Source of the DNA: Valencia hispanica | Lineage: Eukaryota > Chordata > Actinopteri > Cyprinodontiformes > Valenciidae | Reading direction: 5' to 3' | DNA length: 64,000 bases | NCBI GenBank assembly: GCA_963556495.2 | Contig: OY747701.1 | Coordinates: 36,676,001-36,740,000, forward strand | Shown: positions 45,720-58,456 of the stretch, piece after piece | Layout: each line of letters begins with the position of its first letter | Position numbering within the stretch: the first letter of the stretch is position 1 | Notes under the pieces: model-generated | Seen by the model: only the letters and a program-made list of their open reading frames with translations | Told to the model about the DNA's origin: nothing | Database searches by the model: none | Position numbers and translations under genes: made by a program

Positions 45720-48700
45720 AAAGAGTTTGTAAAATTTGATAAATGTATGAGTATTATAAACCTTAATCTGCGAGGGGTAATAATTATTTAGGATGATGGA
45801 ATGATAACTTATGTTTTATTTATTTATTTCTTACTGTCAAGAAGTGAAAGGATAATGAAGTTGATCTCACTCTAAAATATATCTATAACTTTAAATAACC
45901 CACAGTGTTATGTCTTGGTAGCCATATATGTTACAGTTAGTCCCTTTACATCTAATGCTTATTCTTTAGGTTTTTCTTCATCGGCCATCATGTGCAAAAA
46001 TATTAGTAAACCTATACAGTCAGCACTTATCAGAAGCTCTCACACCTGGCTTTAAAAACATGATTAATTTTGACTTTCATATCCCGTGCAGCAAGATCAT
46101 GAGATCAATCACTGTAGTAAGCTCGAAAACACTTTTTCATCATTGAAAGTCTCGGTTTTGGTATTTACAATATAAACTGACAGTTGAGCCTTCTGGCATT
46201 TACTGCTGCGCTCCAAGCACTGTTTGCTGTTTAAACAACGCAGCACCACTGCAATAACAGTTGAAACACTTACTGCTACCCTAGGAGCTCCGCCAAAGCA
46301 ATGAGAAACCAAACCATACCGGCACATGGACAGACCATTCTGCCCATGGGAACAAAGTGTTGTGTGCGGACCTTATTCCCAAACCCATTGAAACCACATG
46401 CACAATGGCTTTAAGGAAATGTTCATCTACAACTGTTGTCCATTTTCCACAGTTTGAAATGTCTGGGAGGCTTCAACTCAAGCGTCTGCAGGCCGAAAAC
46501 CGCATGCGTTGGAACGTGCACATTTCCACCCCGCGCTCCATCCCAATCCAACCCTAAACAATCCCGCTTGAACACCTCTCAGGGGGACTTGCTGGTTGGC
46601 AAGCCTGTGGACCACACACGGCTACACGCATGCACACACAAGCAATTCCACACTCTCTAATTTAATATCCATAACAACATAACCTTGAAGGATAAAATGC
46701 AGGACTCATTTAAATGCTAATTTGTTTGTTAACATAACATCAAAATTCCACACGGGACAGGTTACAGAACTAGGCTGTCACTTGATATGTATATTTTATT
46801 CCACTTTGTTATTTTTATTGGAACTTTGATTATGATAATACAAAACACTAAATAAAACATTAATATAAACAGGAAGGACTTGAGCAGCATCTTTTATGTA
46901 TTCAGGTGCTTATTACCAGGAGTGAAATAAGCACAAAAGAAGGCAAAATACAAGGGGGTGGAAGATCATTTGAATATGTCAATATTGAGTTTTGTCAGCC
47001 AAACTGTAGTTATCTATATGGGACTCATTGTACACATACTTTATCCTGAGTCTATAAACATGTTTACAGCGTTATCAAAACCACAGCGGTAGAAAATATT
47101 GATATCATTGACCATGGGTTGATGACTGCTCCCTGTTTTCCTTCTTTAACATTATAGTTCATCGAAGTATAACAGCCTGTGTACTGCTTGAATAAAAGTA
47201 TAAACTTCTGTACTCTTTAACAGTTTCTTCTTCATAAAAGTGAAGTTGAATACATTGGAATGTGATCAAATGAATTTATATAAGTAATCAAATGAGTTGA
47301 AACTTGCATGTTATATAGATTGATTTCACTGAGTAAAGTATTTCAAGCGTTTATTTCTGTTTAGGTTTCGATTATCCTGTTTCTCATTAGACCAGTAAAA
47401 ACAGATTTTTAATGCATACATGTAATCGACATGTTATCACTGTAGTACTTGTCAAGGGAAAGATGAGACACCAGACCCAACAATGCAGACAGTGTTGATA
47501 TGTCTGTATTTTTTTAATGATTTTATGTAATATAATATAACTGAATTTTAGGTTTTCGTTATCACTTTAGTTTACAGAAATACACGCTGAAATAGATCAC
47601 TCTGTGTGTAATGTGTATATAGTAAGTTTCACTTTGAATTAAAGAACGAAAATAATTATAGTTCCTTATGATATTTCAATCTTTTTAGATGCACATGTAC
47701 TTTGTATTCGAAACAGGGCAACATTTAAGTTGATGTATGCAGTGTGGGCTCAGTTCTCACATTCACAATCTCTTAAAATCAACAACACCTATGATCATGG
47801 CTTTTGCGATGTTTGTTCTTGAAATATTGCGAAAATGGCAAGGGCAAAAAACAAATACCCAAGTTTTGGATCTAATGATAACAGGCATTGTTCCTAGTGA
47901 GTATAGGTAGTCTCCCCTGGGACAAAATTGCTGTCAATAAAATGGCCTTCAAGGAACAAAACTGTAATAAAAAAACACAGGTTAGAATCTTCTTTTTTTG
48001 GACAAAATTGCTCTTCTTCTTTATTGTCTCGAAATGAAGACAGTGTATCACTGCCTTTCATGATTATAGTTTCATTGTGAGTTATGGGTTGAGTGATGCA
48101 TTGGTGCCAGAAGTAATCAATTGGGCTATTGTCTCTGTGCGCCTGTCAGTGAAGGCTTATCTACTGTATATTTTACCCTTCTCTGTCTATTTTTGTGTGT
48201 GTCGAAGATGTTCTGGTGACACAAAATCCTCCAGTGTGTTCTCAAAATAGAGACAGCCTCACTTAAAGGCAGTATAAACAAGACTCCTGCCTCTAGCAAC
48301 AGCACTACCACCGTTGTGAATGCGGAATGTCAACTTGAGGAATGTTTTAGCGGACAAATGAGTGTAATGGGTAGCAGTTTGATCTGGCATGACTCCTCAT
48401 TACATGTCTCAGCTATTAGAAACTGGATCTGTTTATTTGGCTGACTTGCCCCTCCGGGGCATCGAGCTGGTAAGGCTATATTTGCAAGTGTTCTGGCAAA
48501 CACTCACACTTGTAATTATTGTATCATTTAACAAAGTTCATCAAAAACACATCACTTCTGAGAGTCTTTAACTACAGCATCCAGCCAGGGGAAAAAATAT
48601 TAACGCTTGTTCGAGCTTTCTGTTACAGGCGGTGGATGTAGCGAAAGTGTAGCCCAGTTTTTCTTGGCTTTTGCTTTTAATTTTGTGTTATTTGGTTGTT

Positions 48701-49431
48701 CCAGTGGTCAAATGTTTGCATTTAAGCATATTGCTTGTGTGGTCTGAGCAAAGAAAACTGGCTTTCCTTGCTGTGCCTGTTTGAGTTTTGTACCACACAC
48801 AAATGAAGTTGTACGCCACAAACATAAATGGGTTTTTCTCTGTTTTAATTTCAGACTGAATGAGCTCACCTTAGGAACACGAACAGGCTGAGGGAGAGCT
48901 CTCTGTCTCTGATGATCTATGGAGTTGGGCGTTTGGACGAGCCTCCTCTTCATGTAAGCCCCTCTGCAGCTCAACTTACAATATGTCAATGTCGACTGCA
49001 ATACACTGAAACATATGTCGGCTCATGTGTTTCCCCTCAGTGAGCCAAACACTTTTTTTTTGTCAAAGTGGCATGTTTTCATCATTATAAATTAAGAGTT
49101 TTGCTGGTGTCATAACACATAATGATTGTACTGGAGATGTTTGCACAGAATGTTTTGTCCCTGCTGTCATGTATCGTAGCTGAGTTGTTCAGGTGTTAGA
49201 AAGCAGGACAATGAATCATGTGACTACCTGGGGGACCAACAGGTAAGTCCTCCTTCATGTCGTCCTTTTCAGACATAAATGCAGGACCAAGAGTTTAAAG
49301 TTCCTCTTTTGTTTACATTGAGATTACTACAACCAGTTATTAAGGAAAATAGACAGCTTACTCTATAAAACATAGATACTGTTCATAGCTGCTATGTGTC
49401 TCTGGTTTATACAGTATGATATTAAGGCAAG
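45720..49431. other. No recognisable gene or repeat
   Basis: 3.7 kb without visible transposon ends; the longest stretch that looks single-copy together with 54-58 kb. Frames at 46109-46660 and 48708-49001 match no family known to me. If the window has host regulatory DNA, this is one of the better places, but nothing specific can be named. Confidence 0.45.
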
Positions 49432-49625
49432 GCAATTTTATTTGTATAGCACACTTTCAAAAACTAGGTGATTCAAGGTGCTTTACATGATTAAGAGATC
49501 AAATAAAAACAGCACTAAAACACAGACAAAGCATATAGAGTAAATACAGCAATAAAGCAAGAAGCATACACAGATACATCAAGACATTACAAAGCATATA
49601 ATGTAAAAACAGCAAGAAGCATACA
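49432..49625 (-). repeat. Fish LINE-tail repeat ('tttatttgtatagcac')
   Basis: 'aaggcaaggcaattttattt' then 'gtatagcacactttc' is the usual start, on this strand, of a common teleost LINE/SINE 3' end. The following 'caaggtgctttacatgatta' and 'aaaacacagacaaagcata' match 31575-31640. A partial unit 'caagaagcatacac' is repeated near the end. Confidence 0.7.
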
Positions 49626-50402
49626 CGAGCCTTTGTTTTTTCAACATTTTTGAACAAAATTATATCTGATGTAAATTTTTATAAAAGGCCAACTGAAAAT
49701 TTCAAATCATAGAAATAAAAAACTGAAAAAAGGACTACATTTAACACAAATTTCTATTTCTGTTGTAGAATAAATTAGGACACATACACATTTATTTCCA
49801 CCTTCCAATTCAATTTCTAAAGTTACATATAAACATATTATATCAGGTGCACAAGGTTATAACATCCTTGATCAGTATTGTAAAAGCGGTTGTCCCTGTT
49901 TCAACCTCAGAGTTAAGTTTGCCTCACTGCTTAAGTGAGAGTGAACATCATGGTAATGTCAAAAGCTATCCGAGGCCCTCAGAAAGAAGACAGTAGCAGC
50001 TTATTGGTCTGGTTAGAGATTCAATAAGGTATCAAAAGAATGTCGAAACAACAATTTCTCTGTATGGAAGATGGTCTGCATGTGGAGGACACTCTAAACA
50101 ACTCAACTAAAGTCTTTAAAGGAAAGGTAAGCTTTCTTGTGAGCTCTGCAAGGCAGAAATCTTAGCCTTTTAAGAAATACAAGCAATATTTAGGCCAGAC
50201 TAAGGTTTGCTAGAAAGAACATGAAGAAAGACCATAACTACATCAGTAAAGTTATTTAGATAGATTAGTCCCAAACTTAAGTCCTTGGATACCAGAACAG
50301 AGGACATGCATGTTTTCAGATAGAGAACTTCATACCTATTGTAAAGTATTGAACTGGAAATGCTATGGTTTGGGGAGGCCTTGACAGATGTGAGACAGTC
50401 TG
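49626..50402. other. No recognisable feature
   Basis: 780 bp, no gene or repeat end recognised. Confidence 0.45.
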
Positions 50403-51240
50403 TTAAAGGGGTCATCACCTGAAATGTTCATTTTTTTTCCATGTGAAAACATGTATAATATGGTTTCCTAATGATTTTACACTGGGCATTAAGCCAATAT
50501 TCAAAAGTGCAGCATTTGTTTACCATTGGCTTCTCTAACCACCCCACGTGCACTTCACGTGCATGCGTCCTCAAAAACGTGGTTAGGATTTCTGTGCCTG
50601 TTTTACGTCAAAACGGCAGGATTTTACCATTCGTGAACATAGCAGACCAATGTTGCTGGAGCTCGCCCCGCCCCTCTCACCCTCACATTCAGCCAAGCCC
50701 TGCCGCCATTACTGAAGAAGACTACATCGCTGTTATTGTAATAATCGACTTTATAAGTAGGCAAACCTATTTTGTAGAAACTAACGATAGCGTTTTATCA
50801 CGTTATTGATCAAATGGTTGCCTTTACCATTCCGATACATCTTGCTGTAGACGTCCTTCCATCTGTTCAACATCTTCACTTTCCGGCTCTGGTTCGGAGT
50901 CGGGCTCGTTCATCAACTGTTGGATTCCATAGGTCGCGGCGAGGTCGGGTTCATTCATAACGTGAGCCATCTTGTTTTTTTTGGAGAGTGTTGCAGCGGA
51001 GCGTCATTCCCCCCTTCTTCCTATGACCAATCAACGCAACCCTTATTTGAATTATTAGAATGAACATCCGTAAACGCCTAAATATCGCGCGCCATCTTGT
51101 GAGACAATACTGGTTTTACTGAATGGGTCAGAAAAGCACCTTAAATTTTTTTTATTTTTGACTAGAATTTATTTTAAAGGCGTGAAATACTATGATAGAG
51201 ACTAGTTATTCACTTTAGTAACTGGTGATGTCTCCTTTAA
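50403..51240 (-). mobile_element. TTAA-flanked DNA transposon with TTAAAGGNGNCATCACC ends
   Basis: Left end TTAAAGGGGTCATCACC and right end, read inward, TTAAAGGAGACATCACC. TTAA lies at 50403-50406 and 51237-51240. It is a different family from the ones at 16090/41849 and 3317. At 838 bp it is non-autonomous. GC-rich middle (50640-51000) carries a short minus-strand exon. A partial relative of its right end ('aactgagtgactggtgat') appears near 52360. Confidence 0.8.
50824..50970 (-). CDS. Short acidic ORF, likely first exon of a transposon gene
   Basis: A 48-codon frame begins at the ATG complementary to 50968-50970, 'MAHVMNEPDLAATYGI', and contains 'LMNEPDSEPEPESEDVEQM' and the end 'QQDVSEW'. 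MNEPD occurs twice. The last codons overlap a good splice donor (GAATG-GTAAAG), so it may be a 5' exon cut off from the rest of its gene by the internal deletion. It lies centrally in a TTAA-flanked element. No domain recognised; no evidence of expression. Confidence 0.4.
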   Translation of the reverse strand: MAHVMNEPDLAATYGIQQLMNEPDSEPEPESEDVEQMEGRLQQDVSEW

Positions 51241-51399
51241 AAATTAAAGCAGAAGCAGAGCTAGACCCTGCAACATGCTGATGACTCAGAATTTACTAGT
51301 GTTCCACTAAAGACTGACTGCGACTAAAGAAATTGAAAGTTCTGGGCAGAGTTAAGGGTTTTATTTAACCCCTTTTTTTTTTTTACATCACATTGGCAG

Positions 51400-51985
51400 T
51401 GTGTTAAATATTTCCGGGTCAAAACTGCTCTTTTTGACACTCTTTCTTTGTACATATTCATATTATACATAATTTAAAAAGGGACTGGCTGAGGTAGGCT
51501 CTGGAGTTTTTCCGAACGACCTCTCTGTTCTAGATCGGTGGTCAGAACGTTTGTTTTTGTTCTCCAGAAGGAGCCGTGGTTGATTCATTGTCACAACCCT
51601 GCTGTGTATTTGCTTGTGTACGTGAGTGAGCTATCTTCCTTTTATTGAAGATCCTTGTCGCTCACCGGGAGCTGTGGTTAAGTCGCGCTGATTCAGAGGG
51701 AAATAAGCAGAGGTCGCTAAACAACCAGCCACCAACAAAAACAATCCTTTTACGTCCAGATAATGTACTCCAATAAGGTACTTAGTCCGCAAGTCTTCCT
51801 CCATCCAACTCTGCCGCTAAAAACCTTTGTAAATTCCTTTCTTGCTTGTATTACTCCAAATGTTTACATAATGACTACCAGTTAGCATGCTCTTAATAGC
51901 GCGCTTCTTCTTCTTGATAATTATTAACGGCTGGCAAACAACGAATTGGTGCATTACTGCCACCAACTGGTAAGAAATGTGGACC
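51400..51985. repeat. Interspersed repeat 'aatacgttcttctgc', copy 3 (diverged)
   Basis: 'ctttctttgtacatattcat' then 'attatacataattt' matches 39075-39110, and the end 'gcattactgccaccaactgg' matches 39488-39506. The middle is more diverged and longer. Confidence 0.55.
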
Positions 51986-54135
51986 ATGTCATTTTAGGGT
52001 CATGTTCATTCTGCATCCTTCTAAGGACGTGTCCTCCCAGGTCTACATAGGACAGGTCCTTCATCGACCGGGTAGACCGGATGTTAATGCCTGTGAATTT
52101 GGACGGTCTAGCCTTCAGATTAATTCCTCGGTAAATGTCCTGTCGCCTAGCAACCGTGACAATGCTAAACACAAGCTGGTAAAAATTGAGGTAGAAATTT
52201 TCCCGAGTTTTCTAACGATTTTTTCTTTAATTCTAGAGGAGCTACAACAATTTAACTATCACCGGCATGCTTAATATCTACGGCTGATTGGTAATCATAT
52301 TTTATTTACTTCGACAGAATTAAAAGTTAATTTCAGCTAGTTTCATGGATAATTTCAGCAACTGAGTGACTGGTGATCAAATGTACACACAATATATACT
52401 ATATATAAACTAAACATTACATAATAACACTTTCTAGTATTCAGTTTATTTTAAAAATTATTTGTGTGCAGAACACATACATACATACACACATACTCAC
52501 CTACATACATACTAATTTCCATTTAGGATCAATTAAGTATTTTTGAATTTGAAGACATCATTTTTTTTAACCTGGTGATGTCTTGGAAATCTGCACTTTC
52601 TGAATAAAAAACTAAATAGATTGTTTTAGACAACCAGTGCAACAATAACTTATAAAATGTTTATGTTTTTAACAACATTGCATGTCATAACAGCCCTCTT
52701 CTCCACAACGTCTGCCTCAGTGCTGGTGACATTGTGGCCCCCTGGGGATGAGCTTGAAGATGATGTAGCAGAGGATGAGGCTGGTTTGGAGAAATCAGCT
52801 GTGCTCTTTGGTGGCACTTCTGAACATGTCTATATGTGGCCGTTGATTGAGTCAGCCCAGGACGACGCAGTGGACAGTGTGAAGAAGCTACCCTAAGCCC
52901 TCTGCAGACCAACCTGCATAATGTTCCCCTCGTCAACCAAAAAAGACCAGCCAGAGGTCTCAGCTGGAACACTCCATCCACATCTCTGATCATTATTCAG
53001 CCGATCCAGAAAAACTGCTTTTTTATTTTAATAAAGCTTAAAGAATGGTCCGGGAAGATGTCATTCAGGTTAATCCTGCATGAATAACTACAAATAACTA
53101 CACAATAATCTATCCTCATATCAATTTTTGCTATTTCTTTTTTAATAGTCATTTTAAATTGTTCAAAGTAAGCTTTAAGTTCATATTTTTAATAATAATG
53201 TAACTTTTAATAAAATGACTTGATGTTTACTATTTGTTTTAATCAATTTATTTATAACAACCATCGAACAACTAAATAACCAGTGACTAAAACATAAATT
53301 GACAGTCTATCCATCCAGTCCCTCCTCTCAGCCTCTGTTTGCTGCTTCATGTCCTAAACAAGAAATCAAAAAACAATTTTCAAAAAGAGCAACACAAAAA
53401 ATTTCAGGAAAATCCATATTTATTAAAACGATCAGTAATAAATGTATGTATTTGATACACTGCTGCACATGCACATACAGTCCTTTTTTTATTTAAAAAA
53501 ATCTAATTTGTTTTTGGCCAACAAAGGGTGACATTCCCCTTTCAGATCCACCTGAATTGTCCTCATAAAATAAATAGATAAGTGAAGATGAGGAACATGG
53601 CAACTGTGTTAATTCGTTAATTAACACAAGAGATCACATACTGAGATCACAGGTTCTGTAGTTATTGAGGCTTGAAAAGACTCCTTTAAGCATAAGGTGT
53701 GTAACTAGATTTATTCTTCTACCTCTATGCCACCAATTTTGCCCCGGTAAAGAGGTAGTAATTTCTTCCAAAAGGAGTCGTATTTTTGCTTTATTTGCAA
53801 AAACCGAAATTAGCTGTATATAACCGGGGCAATACACGGAGAACCATTAGACCAACATACTGTATGAGCTCGTTTACGAGTGTTGATTTAACAAAAAAAA
53901 AAACGCTTCGTCCGCCATTGTTGCTGAAAAAACAATCTCCAGTTTGGCCCGCAATGCATTTATGGATATGGAGAACGTTGAAGGGTACACCGAACCCATC
54001 TTTCAAATCGGGGAAGAGATGGACGGATTTGTGGGCCGCATCTGAAGGAGTCTTTGAATTTGGACAGCCTCGCTGCGCTGTGACTTAACTGTCCTTAAAA
54101 TCCGGCCTTCAAGGATGGACCAGTTGGACACAGCC
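51986..54135. other. Probable relics of DNA transposons; not resolved
   Basis: 52010-52035 ('gcatccttctaaggacgtgtcc') and 54098-54135 ('ggccttcaaggatggaccag' then 'ttggacaca') are roughly inverted and could be the ends of a 2.1-kb old element of Harbinger/ISL2EU style. Frames inside (52657-52896 plus; 52685-52993 minus; 53786-54088 plus) have no recognised similarity. Evidence is weak. Confidence 0.3.
52473..52513. repeat. Imperfect (CATA)n microsatellite
   Basis: About ten CATA/CACA units with interruptions. Confidence 0.85.
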
Positions 54136-57100
54136 TTAGCAAACTACTGTACCAAAGTGTTGTCTTTTACCGCATCCAAAACTCCCGATTAGTAACCGAT
54201 GTGAATTAGTTGTTAGTGTGCTCAGGGGCTAATCTTGTGTGGCTGCAGCCCTGCTATTAATTTGAGATGTAAAATGTATTGTGTTGTACAGTTGTCAAGT
54301 CCAGTAGAAAAGCATTGTGATGCTCAGTTATTTATTATTCGAATGCTTGTTCAGACATTGAACTGAGCTGACTTGTTTTTATAACATTTTGTGTGGGCAA
54401 AATAAGCATGTATTAATTGCTGCATTAATTTAATCTGGTCTCAGTGGTCAGACGATGTCATGGTTAGATTTATCAAAATTGCTGTTTATGAAGGTATGCT
54501 TTACTGGGTAAAGATCAAGGCTACAAGTGAGGGCATGAAATGGCTTAAATCATGTATCCTGCCAACATTTGCAAATTTTTCAAATCTGTGTATACTGTCA
54601 CAGCCAACATTGCTCCAGTGTAGCTTTGGCAGACCTACATTTACATGCATCTTTGCATTAAATACACACACGCGTATGTTTTTCATTAAGTAGAAGAACA
54701 TGAATATAATGTTAAGTGGCAGGAATGGGGTCGAGTTCCCCATAGGTCCTCCTGCTCTGTGGTGGGCAATGGGTTTAGAAGTGGGTTCAGCAGTATGTAT
54801 TTACACATGGAATAGCGAGAAAGGGAGAGTCTATGTTTGAGATCAGGTTGTTTTCACAGAAGTGTTGGTGGAAAGGAGAGGGACCCACCCAGAGTCTCGA
54901 ACAGAGGGCTAATTGTGCGGGAGATGGAGTGGGCTGAAGGGCCTGAGCTGGCTCTGAGGAGAAGGAATGCTGGTATGTTTTCCCTTAAAAATCACACTGT
55001 GACAGGTGGCAGAGTGACTGCTGTCACTTCTCAGTCTTCCCCACCTTTCCAAACAAAACCCTCAAAGATAAAATCAGCTCAAAATAAACACACCTGTTAT
55101 ATATTCTTTGTTAAAATAAGTAACAACTCACTTCAGTGCCTGTGTCAGATACAATATTGCACTTGAAGGTTTGATCAAACAACCGTCAGTGTTTACTCCA
55201 GGTCTCTTGGTTTTGTGATCTAAATGCTCCCTGCTATCAGCTTTGCTCAAAATCACATCTCTCCCACCTTACCTCTTAGGCCTGAAGTGTAATTTCCCAG
55301 CTTTAAATCCAGAAGTGCTACCAGGGGAAACATTGGTTGGATTACAAGGTTAAGGCTTCATTTTGTCCCTGAGCTGTGAAGAAAACGAAAAGCAACAAAC
55401 CTGAGAGTGACCTGTGCTGCTTTGTGGTTCCTGGGAGAGCCCGGAGCAGCCTTGCAGGCTCAGAGGTGTCTGAACCACCTCCACTCTTTTTCTCTCACTG
55501 CTTCAAACTGTTATTGAGCTGGGGGCCTGGTGGGTCTTACTAAAATATTGTTTAATGTTCTTGTGCAGAGAAAGGAAAGCTACAGTACAGCTTTACTGGG
55601 CTGAAGCCACATCCTTGATTATACAAGGTAAAAAGAAAGCAGTTCTAAGCAAAGCTGACGACCAATCAACAGTCATGTATCGCTTTATTCAACAAACTGT
55701 TTTCTGTTTTAATGGATTTGGTAGGTAGAGCTCCTTGTCAGTTCACCCCTCTGCCTATTCCTTTGCCTGTTTTATACCCACACATTGCCATTTTTGTAAC
55801 CATAAACTGTGACCCGCCTCATCAAACCAAAATAACCCTATGCTGGGGAATATCATTTATTGGAGTCTCAAAGCCATATTTCCATACAGTAAAATTTGAT
55901 TAGATCATAGAAGTGTATTTTCAAATCATCAGTAGTCAAAGCATCATGAAACGTCCCAAAGGCAGGTACAAATTGACCTACATCCAGGAAAAAAATGTTC
56001 TGTGACAAGCTTCTCATTTCCCCCCAAAAATTCAACAAGTCTGCTACTGTAGAAAACGTCAAATTAAGGTAATGATTAGCAGTTTTTAGAAAGAGTAGTT
56101 TTGCTTTCAGAAAAGGGAAGGCCAACGTTTTTATTAACATTTCTGTTGGTTCAATTACCTAATGTCTGGTTTCCATTCAAATGCTGGTTCAACGTTTATT
56201 GCAGAAATTTGAACATGTTTTATCAGCAATTTTCAGAAGTAAATGTGCTTACCACATTATCACAGTGAACACAGTGAAAAATTTTGCAACTGATGCCATG
56301 CAAGTTAATAAAATCTCAACACATTTAATAAAGAGGATATTAAAATAAGAAAAACGTATGCTTACTAAAAAGGTTAGTAAATCAAAACGCCAAGTAAACT
56401 TTCCTTTTTACCTTAAAGTCAAACAGTGTAAAAAAGGACGTCTTTTAAATAGATAAAGCCAAACTGTTTACAAAATAAAAATAAGATGATTTAAAAAACT
56501 TAGAGACAATATTTGATTAGAGAAACATTAGTATAGGTGTCAATCAGAATCCATCCATCCAGTACACTTAATCGATTACAGAGCCAATAAATATAAGGGG
56601 AATGCATGGTTTCTATCTGGGTCCTCCGATGGAACTCATGAAAATGTAAACTGCAGATGCATGATTTCAATCCCCAAACTTTCTCTATCCAAGCCAACTT
56701 AAAACATTTATGGAAATTTTGTTTCATGAGAACATTAAAGTAAGCCCTCCAATGTTTACTTCATGTTAGAAGTCTGCTTCCCAGGTGCGGAGTCCTGCAC
56801 AGTTAGCAAAAAAAAACAAATGTGATGCAAGTGCAAAACATTCTGAAAATAAACTTGTGCTAGTTGTCACGTGAAATGCATGGCTTGTATTCATAAGCAA
56901 ATTCACAATGCTTATTTTGTGCTATTATAGTTCTTGCCTAAAGACCAGCTTGTGCATTATTTTTAGTTGCACATCTTAAAAATTGGATTGTATTGCATTT
57001 CCTTTTACATAAGGAAAAATAATTTACAAATGTAATGGCCTTGTTGACAGCACTAAACAGACTGTGTTACAGACTAAACTAACCGTGTTACCCCTCTGTG

Positions 57101-58429
57101 TTCATCTCATCAGGTATAATCAAATCTATCCTGCCACGGCGCTATTTGCTAAAACAGCTTAGCGCTACTTTCATCAGTGCTCCAACAAGCATTATTCTGT
57201 TGGACTGATCACAGAGGACAAATGAACCAAATGATTCAGAGGAATCATGTATCATAAATGAGATTCAAAATGATTTCCACCCTTAACAGTGCTCTGTATA
57301 GAGTTAAAGAGAAAACTGTTTCTGACAGCAGGACATTACACACCAATTCCCCTGGTCCCTCTCTAGCCTTTCTCTGCATTCATAAATACACCCTCGGCCT
57401 GCTTCCCCTAATTACCGAGCATGAGCATGGCTGTTTCCACTTCTCTCTCACACATAATAGAAACTGCGTTTTAATATCCAGGCATCATAAAATGTCATGC
57501 TGACTTAACAGACATGAGGAGCAGAAGGAGCAATAACAGAAGAGGGGGGTAAGGCTGGAGGCGGGGAGGGGTATTAGAGGCGGCTCAGATTAGGGAAAGC
57601 TCCACACTCAACACATCCTGAATTTACCTCTCCTTCCTTTAGTGTAGTCTTTCTTGGACCCTAATGGTTTCCACACATTTAAAATACCATAGTTTTACAG
57701 AGCTACTTTTCTAGATTATTCTGCATTTCTATTAACATTCTAGATATGAGTGCAATATATTCACCTCAAACTGTTTTGTAGTCTTATATGAAGGTTTCAC
57801 AAATAAAAAAACAATGGAAAATGGAAAGTGGCTCCTGTTTTTAAGGGTCTAGTATAGCGCTGGAGTGACTTGAACTAGCTGCATTTCAAAATCTATTACT
57901 CTTCGGTTTTTCACAAAAAATATATTGTCATACAATAAATTAAAATTATTTAAGCACTATGGTGAAAAACAAACAATGGGACTTTTAGTGTGGTTTGGCA
58001 TTTCCACCAGAGCCAGTTTAGTGAACAGAGATCCAGTTCAACCTGAATGTGAAATTGTCTGAAGTCATAAAAGCGGTGAAATTGCCCTCTTTTTTTGAAC
58101 GTATGTGCAGTCAGTAAGTAAAAAAATAAAAAATACTGATTAGTATAATCTTTGTATCGTTAGAAATATCAGGCCTAATGCATTTCAGTTATGTACAGTA
58201 CAGATCAGTGTAAATGTCACTGCATTTATTGAGCACTATTTAATAGTCGTCTGTTAAAAACTCAAGATAAGAAACAAATAAATTAGAATATTTTTCCAAA
58301 CTTATTTTCCTCAAGCTTTTCCAGACCGAGATATTGATTTAAAAAAATGGCCTACTTTCCCAGGCTGGAAACTCTGAACCTCTTTGTCAGCTTGCTGTTA
58401 GTCCTACTGCTTTTAACGCTTTATCTTGT
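54136..58429. other. No recognisable gene or repeat
   Basis: 4.3 kb of AT-rich DNA with short frames only. A small purine-rich patch lies at 57536-57580. No transposon termini or coding similarity found. Confidence 0.45.
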
Positions 58430-58431
58430 TA

Positions 58432-58456
58432 GTGTGAATGCTGTAGGCATTCACAC
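58432..58456. repeat. Perfect 10-bp-stem hairpin at the element's left end
   Basis: GTGTGAATGC, loop TGTAG, GCATTCACAC. The left arm is part of the asymmetric terminal repeat; the right arm repeats the same sequence inverted, so the left end carries both orientations of the motif. Confidence 0.9.

Noticed and set aside
52657..52896. 79-codon acidic frame as a gene
   Set aside because: No similarity recognised, and overlapping frames on both strands are equally open; lies within a probable transposon relic.
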